Assembly (NCBI GenBank): GCA_016721465.1
Contig: JADKIA010000034.1
Span: 27,591 to 91,590 of the forward strand
Length of the DNA: 64,000 bases
Reading direction: 5' to 3'
DNA from: Ideonella sp.
GTDB taxonomy: Bacteria; Pseudomonadota; Gammaproteobacteria; Burkholderiales; Burkholderiaceae_C
Both the position numbers and the translations under genes were made by a program. The notes beneath the pieces were generated by a model. That model was not told the DNA's origin. It did no database searches and saw only the letters and a list, made by a program, of their open reading frames with translations. Numbering within the stretch: the stretch's first letter is position 1; each line of letters opens with the position of its first letter. Positions 48,316-56,416 of this stretch are shown in pieces.

Positions 48316-48347
48316 TCAAGGAAAGTGGCAAAGCCACATTTCCTTGA
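48316..48347. repeat. Inverted repeat downstream of the M20 gene
   Basis: TCAAGGAAAGTGGC and GCCACATTTCCTTGA flank AAA, with one bulged base; the stem is about 14 bp. It may act as a weak terminator for the M20 gene, but no T-run follows. The core GGC-AAA-GCC recurs in the repeat at 54508-54520. Confidence 0.6.
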
Positions 48348-48394
48348 GAGGCCGCGCTGCAAGCCGGCAGCGCCAGAACCTGTCCGGTGATAGA

Positions 48395-48702
48395 CTCCGC
48401 CCATCGCGATGACGACATTCATTGCCTTGGCTCGATGAGCCGAGGCCCGGTTCTCGGCAGCAGAACCGTTTCGTCGAACCCTGTCGCCGCGTGGGCCGCC
48501 CGCTTCATCTGCGGGCCCATCACAGGCCCCAAGACCTCATCCCTACTGCCCTCATGGATGCGCACCGCATGCGGTGTGCCCTGATGCCACCTGGCCCTTG
48601 GCCACGTGGTGCAGGTCGTTCACGAGCCCGGGGACTTTCCAGCACCAGGGTGTGCACTTTGCAAGTTAGGCGTCGCGGCTCGACCGTGGCCCTGTTTCCC
48701 CA
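48395..48702 (+). ncRNA. Candidate structured leader or small RNA
   Basis: A 308-base non-coding stretch with five hairpins in a row: 48425-48445 (CCTTGGCTC/GAGCCGAGG), 48448-48468 (CGGTTCT/AGAACCG), 48491-48520 (GTGGGCC/GGCCCAT with inner CGC/GCG), 48560-48579 (GCGCACCGC/GCGGTGTGC) and 48587-48609 (CCAC.GGCC/GGCC.GTGG). The density of near-perfect stems exceeds what I see elsewhere, and it directly precedes a small gene on the same strand. It matches no RNA family I can recall. It could be a riboswitch-like 5' leader, a small RNA, or an array of repeats. Confidence 0.35.
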
Positions 48703-48951
48703 TTGATTCCCTTGATTTCGAGCACCAACATCTCCCATCCAACGATCGCCATCGGCAAGTACCTGGTTTCTTCCCTTTCCAAGCAGCTGGACGACGGTGG
48801 CTACCGCGCCAGCGTGTCCATCCGCAGCGGCCGCGGCAGCGCCAGCACCGACCGCGTCATGCGCTTCTCGGACCGCTTCGATTCCGAGCGCGCCGCGCAC
48901 CTTTATGCCCATGCGCAAGGCCGCGCCTGGGTGGCGCAGACCGTGCGCTGA
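48703..48951 (+). CDS. Small conserved-type protein, 82 aa, TTG start
   Basis: An 82-residue protein starting at TTG (48703; a second TTG at 48712 is possible). The core IGKYLVSSLSKQLDDGGYRASVSIRSGRGSASTDRVMRF (given in part) looks like a compact beta domain, followed by a helix DSERAAHLYAHAQGRAWV. I think this is a conserved Burkholderiales small protein without known function. No strong ribosome site is seen, so translation may depend on the structured leader upstream. Confidence 0.6.
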   Translation: MIPLISSTNISHPTIAIGKYLVSSLSKQLDDGGYRASVSIRSGRGSASTDRVMRFSDRFDSERAAHLYAHAQGRAWVAQTVR

Positions 48952-49034
48952 GGCGTCACGGCGTCTTGTCACCACTGCGGGTTCGCCCCAGGGCGGACTC
49001 AGCGCATACTGAGGTTTTCGGCGCGAGGGCTTCA

Positions 49035-49256
49035 ATGGACGTCACCAAGATCTTCCGCCACCAGGATTACGAGCTGGTGTGCAGCGCCAAGGCGGTGGAC
49101 GCGGGCAAGTTCGCGCCGTCGCTGGTGGTGTCCAAACAGGTCTGGCCGACCCGGCCTCGCGTCATTGCCGTCAAGCGCGGCGACCACAACAGCGAAGACA
49201 CCGCCATCGATGCCGCGCACGCGCAAGGCATCGAGTGGGTGCAGAACTATGGCTGA
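49035..49256 (+). CDS. Small conserved-type protein, 73 aa
   Basis: A 73-residue protein: MDVTKIFRHQDYELVCSAKA, then FAPSLVVSKQVWPTRPRVIAV, and an end with DTAIDAAHAQGIEWVQNYG. The order strand-strand-helix and the closing 'AxxQGIEWV' resemble the end of the neighbouring 82-residue protein (AQGRAWV), so the two may share a fold. ATG at 49035. Its stop codon is part of the outer arm of the following inverted repeat. Confidence 0.6.
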   Translation: MDVTKIFRHQDYELVCSAKAVDAGKFAPSLVVSKQVWPTRPRVIAVKRGDHNSEDTAIDAAHAQGIEWVQNYG

Positions 49257-49376
49257 GCCCGCGCACAAACCAGTGCCTGCGCACTGGTTTGTGGCTGGCG
49301 AAGCGGCCGCCGCCGCCCAGAGGGCGTCGGCCTTCACCAGCCACAAAGCCCCTGTCGGGCCTTTGTGCGCGGGTTC
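49255..49376. repeat. Nested inverted-repeat element between convergent genes
   Basis: Outer arms GAGCCCGCGCACAAA (49255-49269) and TTTGTGCGCGGGTTC (49362-49376) pair at 14 of 15 positions. Inside, CACAAACCAGTGC (49264-49276) and GCACTGGTTTGTG (49281-49293) form a perfect 13-bp hairpin. GGTTTGTGGCTGG (49286-49298) can instead pair with CCAGCCACAAAGCC (49337-49350), and CACAAAG..CTTTGTG (49342-49367) forms a third stem. It lies between two convergent genes and may be a two-way terminator or a MITE-like repeat. Confidence 0.8.
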
Positions 49377-49409
49377 AGAGCTCTGCGAGGCCGTGGGGGA
49401 GCCCGCGCG

Positions 49410-50810
49410 TCAGCGCACGCGTCGCGGCAGTGCCGCCGCCTGCTCACCCACCTGCCACAGCAGCGCTGCGGTCATCGCCAGACCTTCACGCATCAGCGGT
49501 GCCAGCACATGCTCATTGGGCGCATGCTGCGAGCACGCCGGGTAGCTGTGCGGCACCCACACCGTGGGCAGGCCGAGCGTGTCGGCAAACACATCGTTCG
49601 GCAATGAGCCGCCCAGGTTGGGCAGCAAGGCGGGCCGAATGCCGGTGTGCTGCTCGATGGCCTGCATCGCCAGGTGCACCCAGGCGTTGTCCGGGTCCAG
49701 GCGGGTGGCCTGCATGATCACCGGCTCGCTCACGGTGATGTCACCGAAACCGTGCCGCGCCAGGTGAGCCAGCAGGTGCTCGCGCATCCGCGAGGCATCG
49801 GTGCCGACCACGAAGCGCAGTTGCAGCGTGGCGCGCGCGGCCGGCGGGATGGCGTTCACCGGTGCGGCCGGGTTGCCGCAGCCGCAGGCCAACACCTCCA
49901 GGCTGTTCCAGCCGAACACGCGCTCGGCAGGGCTCAATCCTGGCTCACCCCAATCGTTGGCGATGGCCGGATCGCTCGGCCCACCTCCGACCTCGATGTC
50001 GGCCAGCGCGCGGCGCACGGCGGTGGGGATCGGTGGCGGGCGCAGGCCCTGCACCTGGATGCAGCCCTCGCGGTCCATCAGGCTGGCGATGGCGTGCGCC
50101 ATCACCGTGCCGGGGTTGCGCAGCAGGCCACCCCAGTTGCCGGAGTGGTGACCGCCCTCGCGCAGGTTCAGCACGAGGTCGACATTGGCCACGCCGCGCG
50201 AGCCCAGGAACACGGTGGGCCGATCGGCGCGAAGCCGCGGGCCGTCGCTGGCGATCAGCGCATCGGCGGCCAGCCGGCTGCGCTGCGCGGCGCAGAACTC
50301 GGCCAGGCCCGGCGAGCCGGTCTCCTCGCCCATCTCCAGCAACCACTTGGCGTTGAAGCCCAGGCGGCCGCCGCGGGCGTGCAGCACGCTGGCCAGCGCG
50401 GCGATGTTGATGCTGTGCTGGCTCTTGTTGTCTGCACTTCCGCGGCCATACCAGCGCTCGCCGGCCACGGCCAGTGTCCAGGGGTCGCGGCCATCCGCCC
50501 ATTGGCCTTCGTGGCCGCGCACCACGTCGCCATGGCCATAGAAAAGCACGGTGGGCAGGGCGGCGTCTTCGATGCGCTCGGCGGTGAGCAGCGGCGGCGC
50601 GCCGGGCACCGGGTTGTCGTGCAGCTGGCAGTCGAAGCCCAGGGCCGTGAGCTTGGGCGCGATCTCGTCGGCGAGGTAGGCGCGCAGCTCGGCGGCGCGG
50701 GTGCCGCTCTGGCTGTCGGTGGGGTGCGCCACGCGGCGTGACAGGTCGGCGAAGAACGCGCCGGTGTCGAAGTGCGCCTGGGCATGTTGTACGGCGGCGG
50801 TCTGGCTCAT
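49410..50810 (-). CDS. M20 family dipeptidase-like metallopeptidase
   Basis: A 466-residue zinc peptidase with intact ligands: His in LFYGHGDVVRG, Asp in GRGSADNKSQH, catalytic Glu in LEMGEETGSPGL, and a C-terminal His in HSYPACSQHAPNEHV. The dimerisation domain holds HSGNWGGLLRNPGTVM. The pattern is that of the cytosolic non-specific dipeptidase / carnosinase-like subgroup, which cleaves dipeptides or amide-linked amino acids. I use the second Met (MSQTAAVQ) as the start. The ABM gene lies upstream on the same strand with a 54-base gap. Confidence 0.87.
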   Translation of the reverse strand: MSQTAAVQHAQAHFDTGAFFADLSRRVAHPTDSQSGTRAAELRAYLADEIAPKLTALGFDCQLHDNPVPGAPPLLTAERIEDAALPTVLFYGHGDVVRGHEGQWADGRDPWTLAVAGERWYGRGSADNKSQHSINIAALASVLHARGGRLGFNAKWLLEMGEETGSPGLAEFCAAQRSRLAADALIASDGPRLRADRPTVFLGSRGVANVDLVLNLREGGHHSGNWGGLLRNPGTVMAHAIASLMDREGCIQVQGLRPPPIPTAVRRALADIEVGGGPSDPAIANDWGEPGLSPAERVFGWNSLEVLACGCGNPAAPVNAIPPAARATLQLRFVVGTDASRMREHLLAHLARHGFGDITVSEPVIMQATRLDPDNAWVHLAMQAIEQHTGIRPALLPNLGGSLPNDVFADTLGLPTVWVPHSYPACSQHAPNEHVLAPLMREGLAMTAALLWQVGEQAAALPRRVR

Positions 50811-50864
50811 CGGGGCACTCCTGGCGTTGGCAGGCGGCACGGCCGCCGCGGGGCTGTGCGCTGG

Positions 50865-51170
50865 TCAGTCGGCCGACTTGGCCACCAGGTCGTAGTGCTC
50901 CACCTGGGGTGGCCCGGCAAAGAACGGGCCGATGATGGCCCGCCACTGCGGGAACAGCGGTCCGCCTCGGAAGCCCACGGTGTGGTCTTCCAGCGTCTCC
51001 CAGAAGATCTGCAGGATGAAGCGATCGGGGCTCTCGATGCCCTGGTTCACTTTCCAGCCTTTCATGCCCTTGGCCTGCGAAGCCACCGTGGCCAGCGCAT
51101 GCTGCAGTGCGGCGGCGAACGCTTCGCCCTGGCCGGGGAGGATGCGGATGTCGGCGATTTCCAGAATCAT
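50865..51170 (-). CDS. Antibiotic biosynthesis monooxygenase (ABM) domain protein
   Basis: A 101-residue single ABM (dimeric alpha-beta barrel) protein: MILEIADIRILPGQGEAFAAAL, SQAKGMKGWKVNQGIESPDRFILQIFWETLEDHT and FPQWRAIIGPFF (given in part). Relatives act as cofactor-free monooxygenases or as haem- or quinone-interacting small proteins; the role here is open. It precedes the M20 gene and diverges from the PLP enzyme. Confidence 0.82.
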   Translation of the reverse strand: MILEIADIRILPGQGEAFAAALQHALATVASQAKGMKGWKVNQGIESPDRFILQIFWETLEDHTVGFRGGPLFPQWRAIIGPFFAGPPQVEHYDLVAKSAD

Positions 51171-51286
51171 GGCGAAGTCCTTGTCGTGAGGGCGGTCCGG
51201 GTCAGCGGTGGCCGGCCACGGGGCATCGGGCCCGGTTGGTAGAGTCTGCCATCGTCCGGCCGGTGCCGCCGGATCGAGGAGCGCCG

Positions 51287-52573
51287 GTGGCGACTGAGAC
51301 GATGCTGGACCCGCTGCTGCACAGCGGCCTGAAGGGCTTCCCCAGCGGGCAGCCGCCCATGCACACCAGCGCCGTGGCGCAGGCGGGCTGGAATGTGCTG
51401 GCCGGCGACCTGCCTCTGCCCGTGGCGCTGATCAAGCGCGAGGCGCTGGAGCACAACCTCGCGTGGATGCAAGGGCGCGTGCGCGATTGGGGCATCGAGC
51501 TGGCCCCGCACGGCAAGACCACCATGGCGCCGCGCCTGTTCCGGCGGCAGCTCGACGCCGGTGCCTGGGGCATCACCTTCGCCACCGTGACGCAGCTGGC
51601 CGTGGGGGTGGCGGCGGGCGTGCGCCGCTGCCTCGTCGCCAACCAGGTGCTCGGCGATGCCGACCTGGCCACGCTGCAGCGCATGCTCGCCGCGCATGTA
51701 GGGCTGCGCGTGGTGTTCCTGGTGGACTCGCTGGCGCAGCTCGCGCTGATCGAGGCGTGGTTCGCGCGCCATTCGGGCGGCGTGCCGTTCGAGGTGATGC
51801 TGGAAATCGGCGTGCTCGGTGGCCGCACCGGCTGCCGAACCCACGACCAGGCGCTGCAGCTGGCGCGCGCCCTGCACGCCAGCCTGGCCGTTCGGCTGGT
51901 GGGCATCGAATGCTACGAAGGCCTGGGCGCCACGGGGGAATCCGATGCCGACGCGGCCTATGCCGGCGCGCTGATGGACCGCGTGGAGGCCATCGCGCGG
52001 GCGGCCGACGAGCAACAGCTTTTCGACGCGGACGAGGTGCTGGTGTCGGCCGGCGGGTCGGCCATCTTCGACCTGGTGGCCGGGCGCCTCAAGCCCGGGT
52101 TGGGCCGGCCGGTGCGCGGCCTGCTGCGCTCGGGCTGCTATGTCACGCACGACCACGGCTTCTACCAGCGCCTGGCGGGCGTGGCCAACCAGCGCTGCGC
52201 CTGTTCCGATGGCCTGCGTGCGGCGATGGAAGTGTGGGCCACCGTGCAGTCGCGGCCCGAGCCTGGCCTGGCGATCCTGGCCGTGGGCAGGCGCGACATC
52301 TCCCACGACATGGGCCTGCCCTTGCCCATCGCGCAGGCGGCGCGCGGCGAGTTGGCCGCACGCGCGGTGCCACCGGGCTGGCACGTCACGGGCCTGAACG
52401 ACCAGCATGCCTACCTGCGCTGGCCGGCCGACGACGAGGCCACTGCGCCGGCCGTGGGCGACCGCATCGGACTGGGCATCTCGCACCCGTGCACCACCTT
52501 CGACAAGTGGCACTGGATGCCCATCGTGGAGAACGACTACCGGGTGTGCGATGCGGTGACGATGCACTTCTGA
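51287..52573 (+). CDS. PLP-dependent D-amino-acid deaminase / D-serine dehydratase-like enzyme
   Basis: A 428-residue enzyme of the alanine-racemase-N type fold III. The PLP lysine is Lys77 in LAPHGKTTMAPRLF. VSAGGSAIFDL and the C-terminal zinc-site pattern GISHPCTTFDKW are typical of the D-serine dehydratase-like / amino-acid deaminase group. It probably deaminates a D-hydroxy-amino acid, giving an oxo acid and ammonia. The start is GTG at 51287, with GAGGAG at 51275-51280 as the ribosome site. MarR follows about 95 bases later, behind its own promoter. Confidence 0.85.
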   Translation: MATETMLDPLLHSGLKGFPSGQPPMHTSAVAQAGWNVLAGDLPLPVALIKREALEHNLAWMQGRVRDWGIELAPHGKTTMAPRLFRRQLDAGAWGITFATVTQLAVGVAAGVRRCLVANQVLGDADLATLQRMLAAHVGLRVVFLVDSLAQLALIEAWFARHSGGVPFEVMLEIGVLGGRTGCRTHDQALQLARALHASLAVRLVGIECYEGLGATGESDADAAYAGALMDRVEAIARAADEQQLFDADEVLVSAGGSAIFDLVAGRLKPGLGRPVRGLLRSGCYVTHDHGFYQRLAGVANQRCACSDGLRAAMEVWATVQSRPEPGLAILAVGRRDISHDMGLPLPIAQAARGELAARAVPPGWHVTGLNDQHAYLRWPADDEATAPAVGDRIGLGISHPCTTFDKWHWMPIVENDYRVCDAVTMHF

Positions 52574-52580
52574 AGTGGGG

Positions 52581-52622
52581 TTCTGAAGCGGGACAGCTGC
52601 ACCGTACACTGATCATCAGTGT
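52581..52622 (+). promoter_or_regulatory. Promoter and operator of the marR-type gene
   Basis: TTCTGA (52581-52586), 18 bp, then TACACT (52605-52610). The perfect 17-bp palindrome ACACTGATCATCAGTGT (52606-52622) covers the -10 and start site, as expected for autorepression by a MarR protein. A close copy lies at 53201-53217. Confidence 0.65.
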
Positions 52623-52669
52623 CAACGCGATCCGACCCGACCGGCCGGCGCGACCCAGGAGTTGCCATC

Positions 52670-53140
52670 ATGCGCAGGACCAAGGCCAAAGCGGCCGCCC
52701 TCGAGGAACAACCCGGCTACTACATCCGTCGCCTGCAGCAGATCGCCGTGGCGATCTTCCTGGAGGAGACCGAGGCGCACGGCATCACGCCGGTGCAGTA
52801 CGCCGCGCTCTTTGCGGCGCGACGCGATCCCGGGTTGGACCAGCGCACGCTGGCGGCCACCATCGGCTTCGACACCTCCACCATCGGTGGCGTGATCGAC
52901 CGGCTCGAGCGGCGCGGGTTCATCGAGCGCCACGCCTCGCCCACCGATCGGCGCGTGCGCCTGTTGCACGTCACGCCCGCCGGCAGCGCACTGCTGGACA
53001 CCGTGGTTCCCGCCATGCTGCAAGCGCAGAAGCGCATCCTGGCACCGCTGGCGCCCGCCCAGCGGCCGCTGTTCCTGGCCATGCTCAAGCAGGTGGTGGA
53101 CGCCAACAATGGCCTGAGCCGCGCGCCCAGCGACGGCTGA
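52670..53140 (+). CDS. MarR family transcriptional regulator of the gentisate operon
   Basis: A 156-residue winged-helix regulator. The DNA-binding part is LDQRTLAATIGFDTSTIGGVIDRLERRGFIERHASPTDRRVRLLHVT (given in part), the typical MarR wHTH with the DxR wing motif. Helices at both ends form the dimer. AGGAG at 52657-52661 lies eight bases before the ATG at 52670. The matching operators on its own promoter and on the hydroxylase promoter suggest a repressor released by an aromatic ligand such as 3-hydroxybenzoate or gentisate. Confidence 0.92.
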   Translation: MRRTKAKAAALEEQPGYYIRRLQQIAVAIFLEETEAHGITPVQYAALFAARRDPGLDQRTLAATIGFDTSTIGGVIDRLERRGFIERHASPTDRRVRLLHVTPAGSALLDTVVPAMLQAQKRILAPLAPAQRPLFLAMLKQVVDANNGLSRAPSDG

Positions 53141-53175
53141 AACCCGGTGCCCGGGCGGGCCAGGGTTTACGCGAA

Positions 53176-53217
53176 TTCGATCGACCCTCTGTGATCGTCT
53201 ACACTGATCGTCAGCAT
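53176..53217 (+). promoter_or_regulatory. Promoter and operator of the gentisate operon
   Basis: TTCGAT (53176-53181), 18 bp, then TACACT (53200-53205), the same layout as the marR promoter. ACACTGATCGTCAGCAT (53201-53217) matches the marR operator at 14 of 17 positions and covers the -10. A further TGATCAGCATG half-site-like stretch lies at 53224-53234. Confidence 0.65.
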
Positions 53218-53250
53218 ACACATGATCAGCATGCATTCAAGGAGCCTCGG

Positions 53251-54471
53251 ATGAGCGAATCGACTTCTGGCGCGTCCAGCCCCAGCCAGGTGCTGGTGGC
53301 CGGTGGCGGCATCGGCGGCCTGGCCGCGGCGCTTGCGCTCGTGCGCCAGGGCTTCAAGGTCAAGGTGCTGGAGCAGTCGCCCGAGATCGGCGAGATCGGT
53401 GCCGGCATCCAGCTGGGCCCGAACGCCTTTCACGCCTTCGACGCGCTGGGCGTCGGCGACAAGACCCGGGCGCGCGCCGTGTTCACCGACTACATGGTGA
53501 TGCACGACGCGCTGGACGAGTACCAGGTGGGCAAGATCCCCACCGGCGAGGCCTTCCGCCAGCGCTTTGGCAATCCCTACGCAGTGATCCACCGCGTGGA
53601 CGTGCACCTTTCGCTGCTGGAAGGCGCGCAGGAGACCGGCCAGGTCGAATTTCTCACCTCCACCCGCATGGAACGCGTGGAGCAGGACGACACCGGCGTC
53701 ACCGTCTTCGACCAGAAGGGCCAGGCCCACCGCGGCCTGGCGCTGATCGGCGCGGATGGCGTGAAGAGCGTGCTGCGTGCGCAGTACGTGAACGACCCGC
53801 CGCGCATCACCGGCCACGTGGTCTATCGCGCCGTGGTCGACCGAGCGGACTTCCCCGAGAACCTGCAATGGAACGCCGCCAGCATCTGGGTGGGCCCGAA
53901 CTGCCACCTGGTGCACTACCCGCTGCGCGGTGGCGAGCAGTACAACGTGGTGGTCACCTTCCACAGCCGCAAGCAGGAGGAGTGGGGCGTCACCGAGGGC
54001 AGCAAGGAAGAAGTGCAGAGCTACTTCCAGGGCATCTGCCCCAAGGCGCGCCAGCTGATCGACCTGCCCAAGAGCTGGAAGCGCTGGGCCACGGCCGACC
54101 GCGAGCCCATCGGCCAATGGAGCTTCGGCCGCACCACGCTGCTGGGCGACGCGGCCCACCCCACCACCCAGTACATGGCGCAGGGCGCCTGCATGGCGCT
54201 GGAAGATGCCGTGACGCTGGGCGAGGCGCTGCGGGTGAACGGCAACGATTTCGTCAGGGCCTTCGACCTGTACCAGCGCTCGCGCGTGGCCCGCACCGCC
54301 CGCATCGTGCTCTCGGGCCGCGAAATGGGTCGCATCTATCACGCAAAAGGCGTGGAGCGCCTGGTTCGCAACGAACTGTGGAAGGGCCGCTCGCCCGAGC
54401 GCTTCTACGACGCCATGGAATGGCTGTACGGCTGGAATGTGAAGAATTGTCTCGCCCCCGGAGCGGCCTGA
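53251..54471 (+). CDS. 3-hydroxybenzoate 6-hydroxylase (FAD-dependent monooxygenase)
   Basis: A 406-residue group A flavin monooxygenase that turns 3-hydroxybenzoate into gentisate using NADH and oxygen. The FAD motif is VLVAGGGIGGLAAALALVR (residues 14-32), the DG motif is LIGADGVKSVLR, and the second FAD motif is TLLGDAAHPTTQYMAQGACMALEDA (given in part). Context, just before gentisate dioxygenase and fumarylpyruvate hydrolase, supports this over salicylate hydroxylase. AAGGAG at 53239-53244 is the ribosome site. The gene names used in relatives are mhbM and nagX. Confidence 0.92.
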   Translation: MSESTSGASSPSQVLVAGGGIGGLAAALALVRQGFKVKVLEQSPEIGEIGAGIQLGPNAFHAFDALGVGDKTRARAVFTDYMVMHDALDEYQVGKIPTGEAFRQRFGNPYAVIHRVDVHLSLLEGAQETGQVEFLTSTRMERVEQDDTGVTVFDQKGQAHRGLALIGADGVKSVLRAQYVNDPPRITGHVVYRAVVDRADFPENLQWNAASIWVGPNCHLVHYPLRGGEQYNVVVTFHSRKQEEWGVTEGSKEEVQSYFQGICPKARQLIDLPKSWKRWATADREPIGQWSFGRTTLLGDAAHPTTQYMAQGACMALEDAVTLGEALRVNGNDFVRAFDLYQRSRVARTARIVLSGREMGRIYHAKGVERLVRNELWKGRSPERFYDAMEWLYGWNVKNCLAPGAA

Positions 54472-54474
54472 CGG

Positions 54475-54520
54475 CCGCCTTCCCCTCAAGGGGACGGCGC
54501 CAGCGGCCCGGCAAAGCCGG
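54475..54520. repeat. GC-rich palindromic element between hydroxylase and gentisate dioxygenase genes
   Basis: CGCCTTCCCCT-CA-AGGGGACGGCG forms one stem (about 54477-54499), and CCGGC-AAA-GCCGG another (54508-54520). It resembles the element inside the oxygenase gene at 13992-14060 and the GGC-AAA-GCC stem near 48330. It lies inside the operon and might process the message. Confidence 0.6.
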
Positions 54521-54561
54521 TTCCGCGGCGTCCACTGGTTGAACCACACTGGAGCGTATTG

Positions 54562-55598
54562 ATGAACGAACTCGGCCGCCTCGAAGACCTGCCGCCCGAC
54601 TATGTGGAAGAGCTGCGCCAGCTGAACCTGGTGCCGCTGTGGCCCAGCCTGCGCGCGGTGCTGCCGCCGGGTGTGCCCACGCGCAAGACCCAGGCCACCT
54701 TCTGGGCCTACCAGGCGCTGCGCCCGCTGCTGATGCGCGCCGGCGAGCTCACCCCGATCGAGAAGGCCGAGCGCCGCGTGCTGGTGCTGGCCAACCCCGG
54801 CCATGGCCTGGACAACATGAAGGCCAGCGCCGCCATGTACCTGGGCATGCAGCTGCTGATGCCCGGCGAATGGGCGCCGTCGCACCGCCACACCCCAACG
54901 CCGTGCGCATGGTGGTGGAAGGCGAAGGCGCCTACACCACGGTGGACGGCGAGAAATGCCCGATGAGCCGCGGCGACCTGATCCTCACGCCCACCGGCCT
55001 GTGGCACGAGCATGGCCACGACGGCACGCAGCCCGTGGTGTGGCTCGATGTGCTGGATCTGCCGATGGTCTACTACATGGAGGCCTCGTACCACATCAAC
55101 GGCCAGCGCCAGGTCGTCAAGCCCGGCCAGGGCGACCGTGCCTATGCGCGCGGCGGCATCGTGCCCACGCCGGTGTTCACGCGCTCGGCCAAGGCCTACC
55201 CGATGCTGCGCTATCCGTGGGTGGAGACCCGCCGCGCGCTCGAGTCCCTGGCCGCCGACCAGCCCGAGCTCGAAGCCGTGCAGGTCACCTACGTGAACCC
55301 CGAGACCGGCGGCGACGCACAGAACATCCTGGGCTTCTACGCACTGATGCTCAAGCCCGGCCAGACGCTGCGCCTGCCCGCGCGCTCGCCCGCCAGCGTG
55401 TTCCACCTGATCGAGGGCGGCGTGGACGCGGCCATCGACACCAGCGCCTTCACGCTGGCCGAGGCCGACACCTGCTGCGCGCCCGGCTACACCCCCGTCA
55501 CGCTGCGCAACCGCTCGGCCGACCAGCCTGCCTTCGTCTTCATCGCCGACGAGACGCCGCTGCACAAGAAGCTGGGCGTGTTCGAGGTGCGCGATTGA
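54562..55598 (+). CDS. Gentisate 1,2-dioxygenase (one frameshift)
   Basis: About 346 residues; the ring-cleaving bicupin enzyme that opens gentisate to maleylpyruvate with Fe(II) and oxygen. The metal-ligand histidines are in SHRHTPNAVRMVVEGEG and LWHEHGHDG. The second cupin has LPARSPASVFHLIEGG. One C is missing in the CCCC run near 54893, which splits the frame exactly inside the first metal motif; the restored reading matches the family. An ATG at 54562 follows a TTG; GGAG at 54551-54554 is the ribosome site. Gene names in relatives are gtdA and nagI. Confidence 0.92.
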
Positions 55599-55617
55599 TC
55601 CCTTGCCCGAGACCCCG

Positions 55618-56325
55618 ATGACCCAAACGACCTACCTCTTTGCGCCGCCCGCGGTGCCCTCCCTCGCCGTGCGCGGGCAGGCCGCGCGCCTGCCCGTGAA
55701 CCGCATCTTCTGCGTCGGGCGCAACTACCACGCCCATGCGCTGGAAATGGGCAAGCCGGTGGACAAGGCCGCCGAGCGGCCGTTCTATTTCACCAAGTCC
55801 CCGTCCACCCTGGTGGTCTCGGGTGCCACGGTGCCTTATCCGCCCGAGACCCGGAACTACCACTACGAGATGGAGCTGGTGCTGGTGATCGGCCAGGCGG
55901 GCTTCCGCGTGCCGGCCGACCAGGCGCACCGCCTGGTCTACGGCTATGCCTGCGGTCTGGACATGACGCGCCGTGACCTCCAGCTCGTGGCGCGCGACAA
56001 GGGCCGCCCCTGGGATCTGGGCAAGGACATCGAACACGGCTCGGTGGTCTCCGAGGTGGTGCCGATGCAGGGCACGGTGCTCACCGAAGCCGAGCTGGCG
56101 CTCGAGGTGAACGGCGCAGGCAAGCAGAAATCCGACATCCGCATGCTGATCTGGGACCTGCGCGAAATCATCGCCGACCTGTCGCTGTTCTATCACCTGC
56201 AACCCGGCGACATCATCTTCACCGGCACGCCCGAAGGCGTGGGGGCCGTGCAGCCCGGCGACCGCATCACCGGCCACGTGGCCGGCGTGGGCGAGATCGC
56301 GCTGCAGATTGGCCCGGCGGAGTGA
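55618..56325 (+). CDS. Fumarylpyruvate hydrolase (FAH family)
   Basis: A 235-residue enzyme that splits fumarylpyruvate into fumarate and pyruvate, the last step of the gentisate route. FAH-family landmarks: RIFCVGRNYHAHALEMG, the metal-ligand acids in YHYEMELVLVIG, CGLDMTRRDLQLVARDKGRPWDLGKD (given in part), and IIFTGTPEGVGAVQPGD. It starts 19 bases after the dioxygenase. The maleylpyruvate isomerase that should act between the two is absent from the window. A homologue name is nagK. Confidence 0.92.
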   Translation: MTQTTYLFAPPAVPSLAVRGQAARLPVNRIFCVGRNYHAHALEMGKPVDKAAERPFYFTKSPSTLVVSGATVPYPPETRNYHYEMELVLVIGQAGFRVPADQAHRLVYGYACGLDMTRRDLQLVARDKGRPWDLGKDIEHGSVVSEVVPMQGTVLTEAELALEVNGAGKQKSDIRMLIWDLREIIADLSLFYHLQPGDIIFTGTPEGVGAVQPGDRITGHVAGVGEIALQIGPAE

Positions 56326-56416
56326 CGCGGCGGGCCGAGGCGCCGCGCCCGGCCCTTCAGTTGGCAGCAGGCGTGCCGAAAAGCTGGGATCGACCGCCTC
56401 CCGCGAAGGGCACGCC

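Noticed and set aside
48387..48584. 65-codon open frame upstream of the small protein gene
   Set aside because: No ribosome site, no recognisable sequence, and the DNA is better explained by consecutive hairpins.
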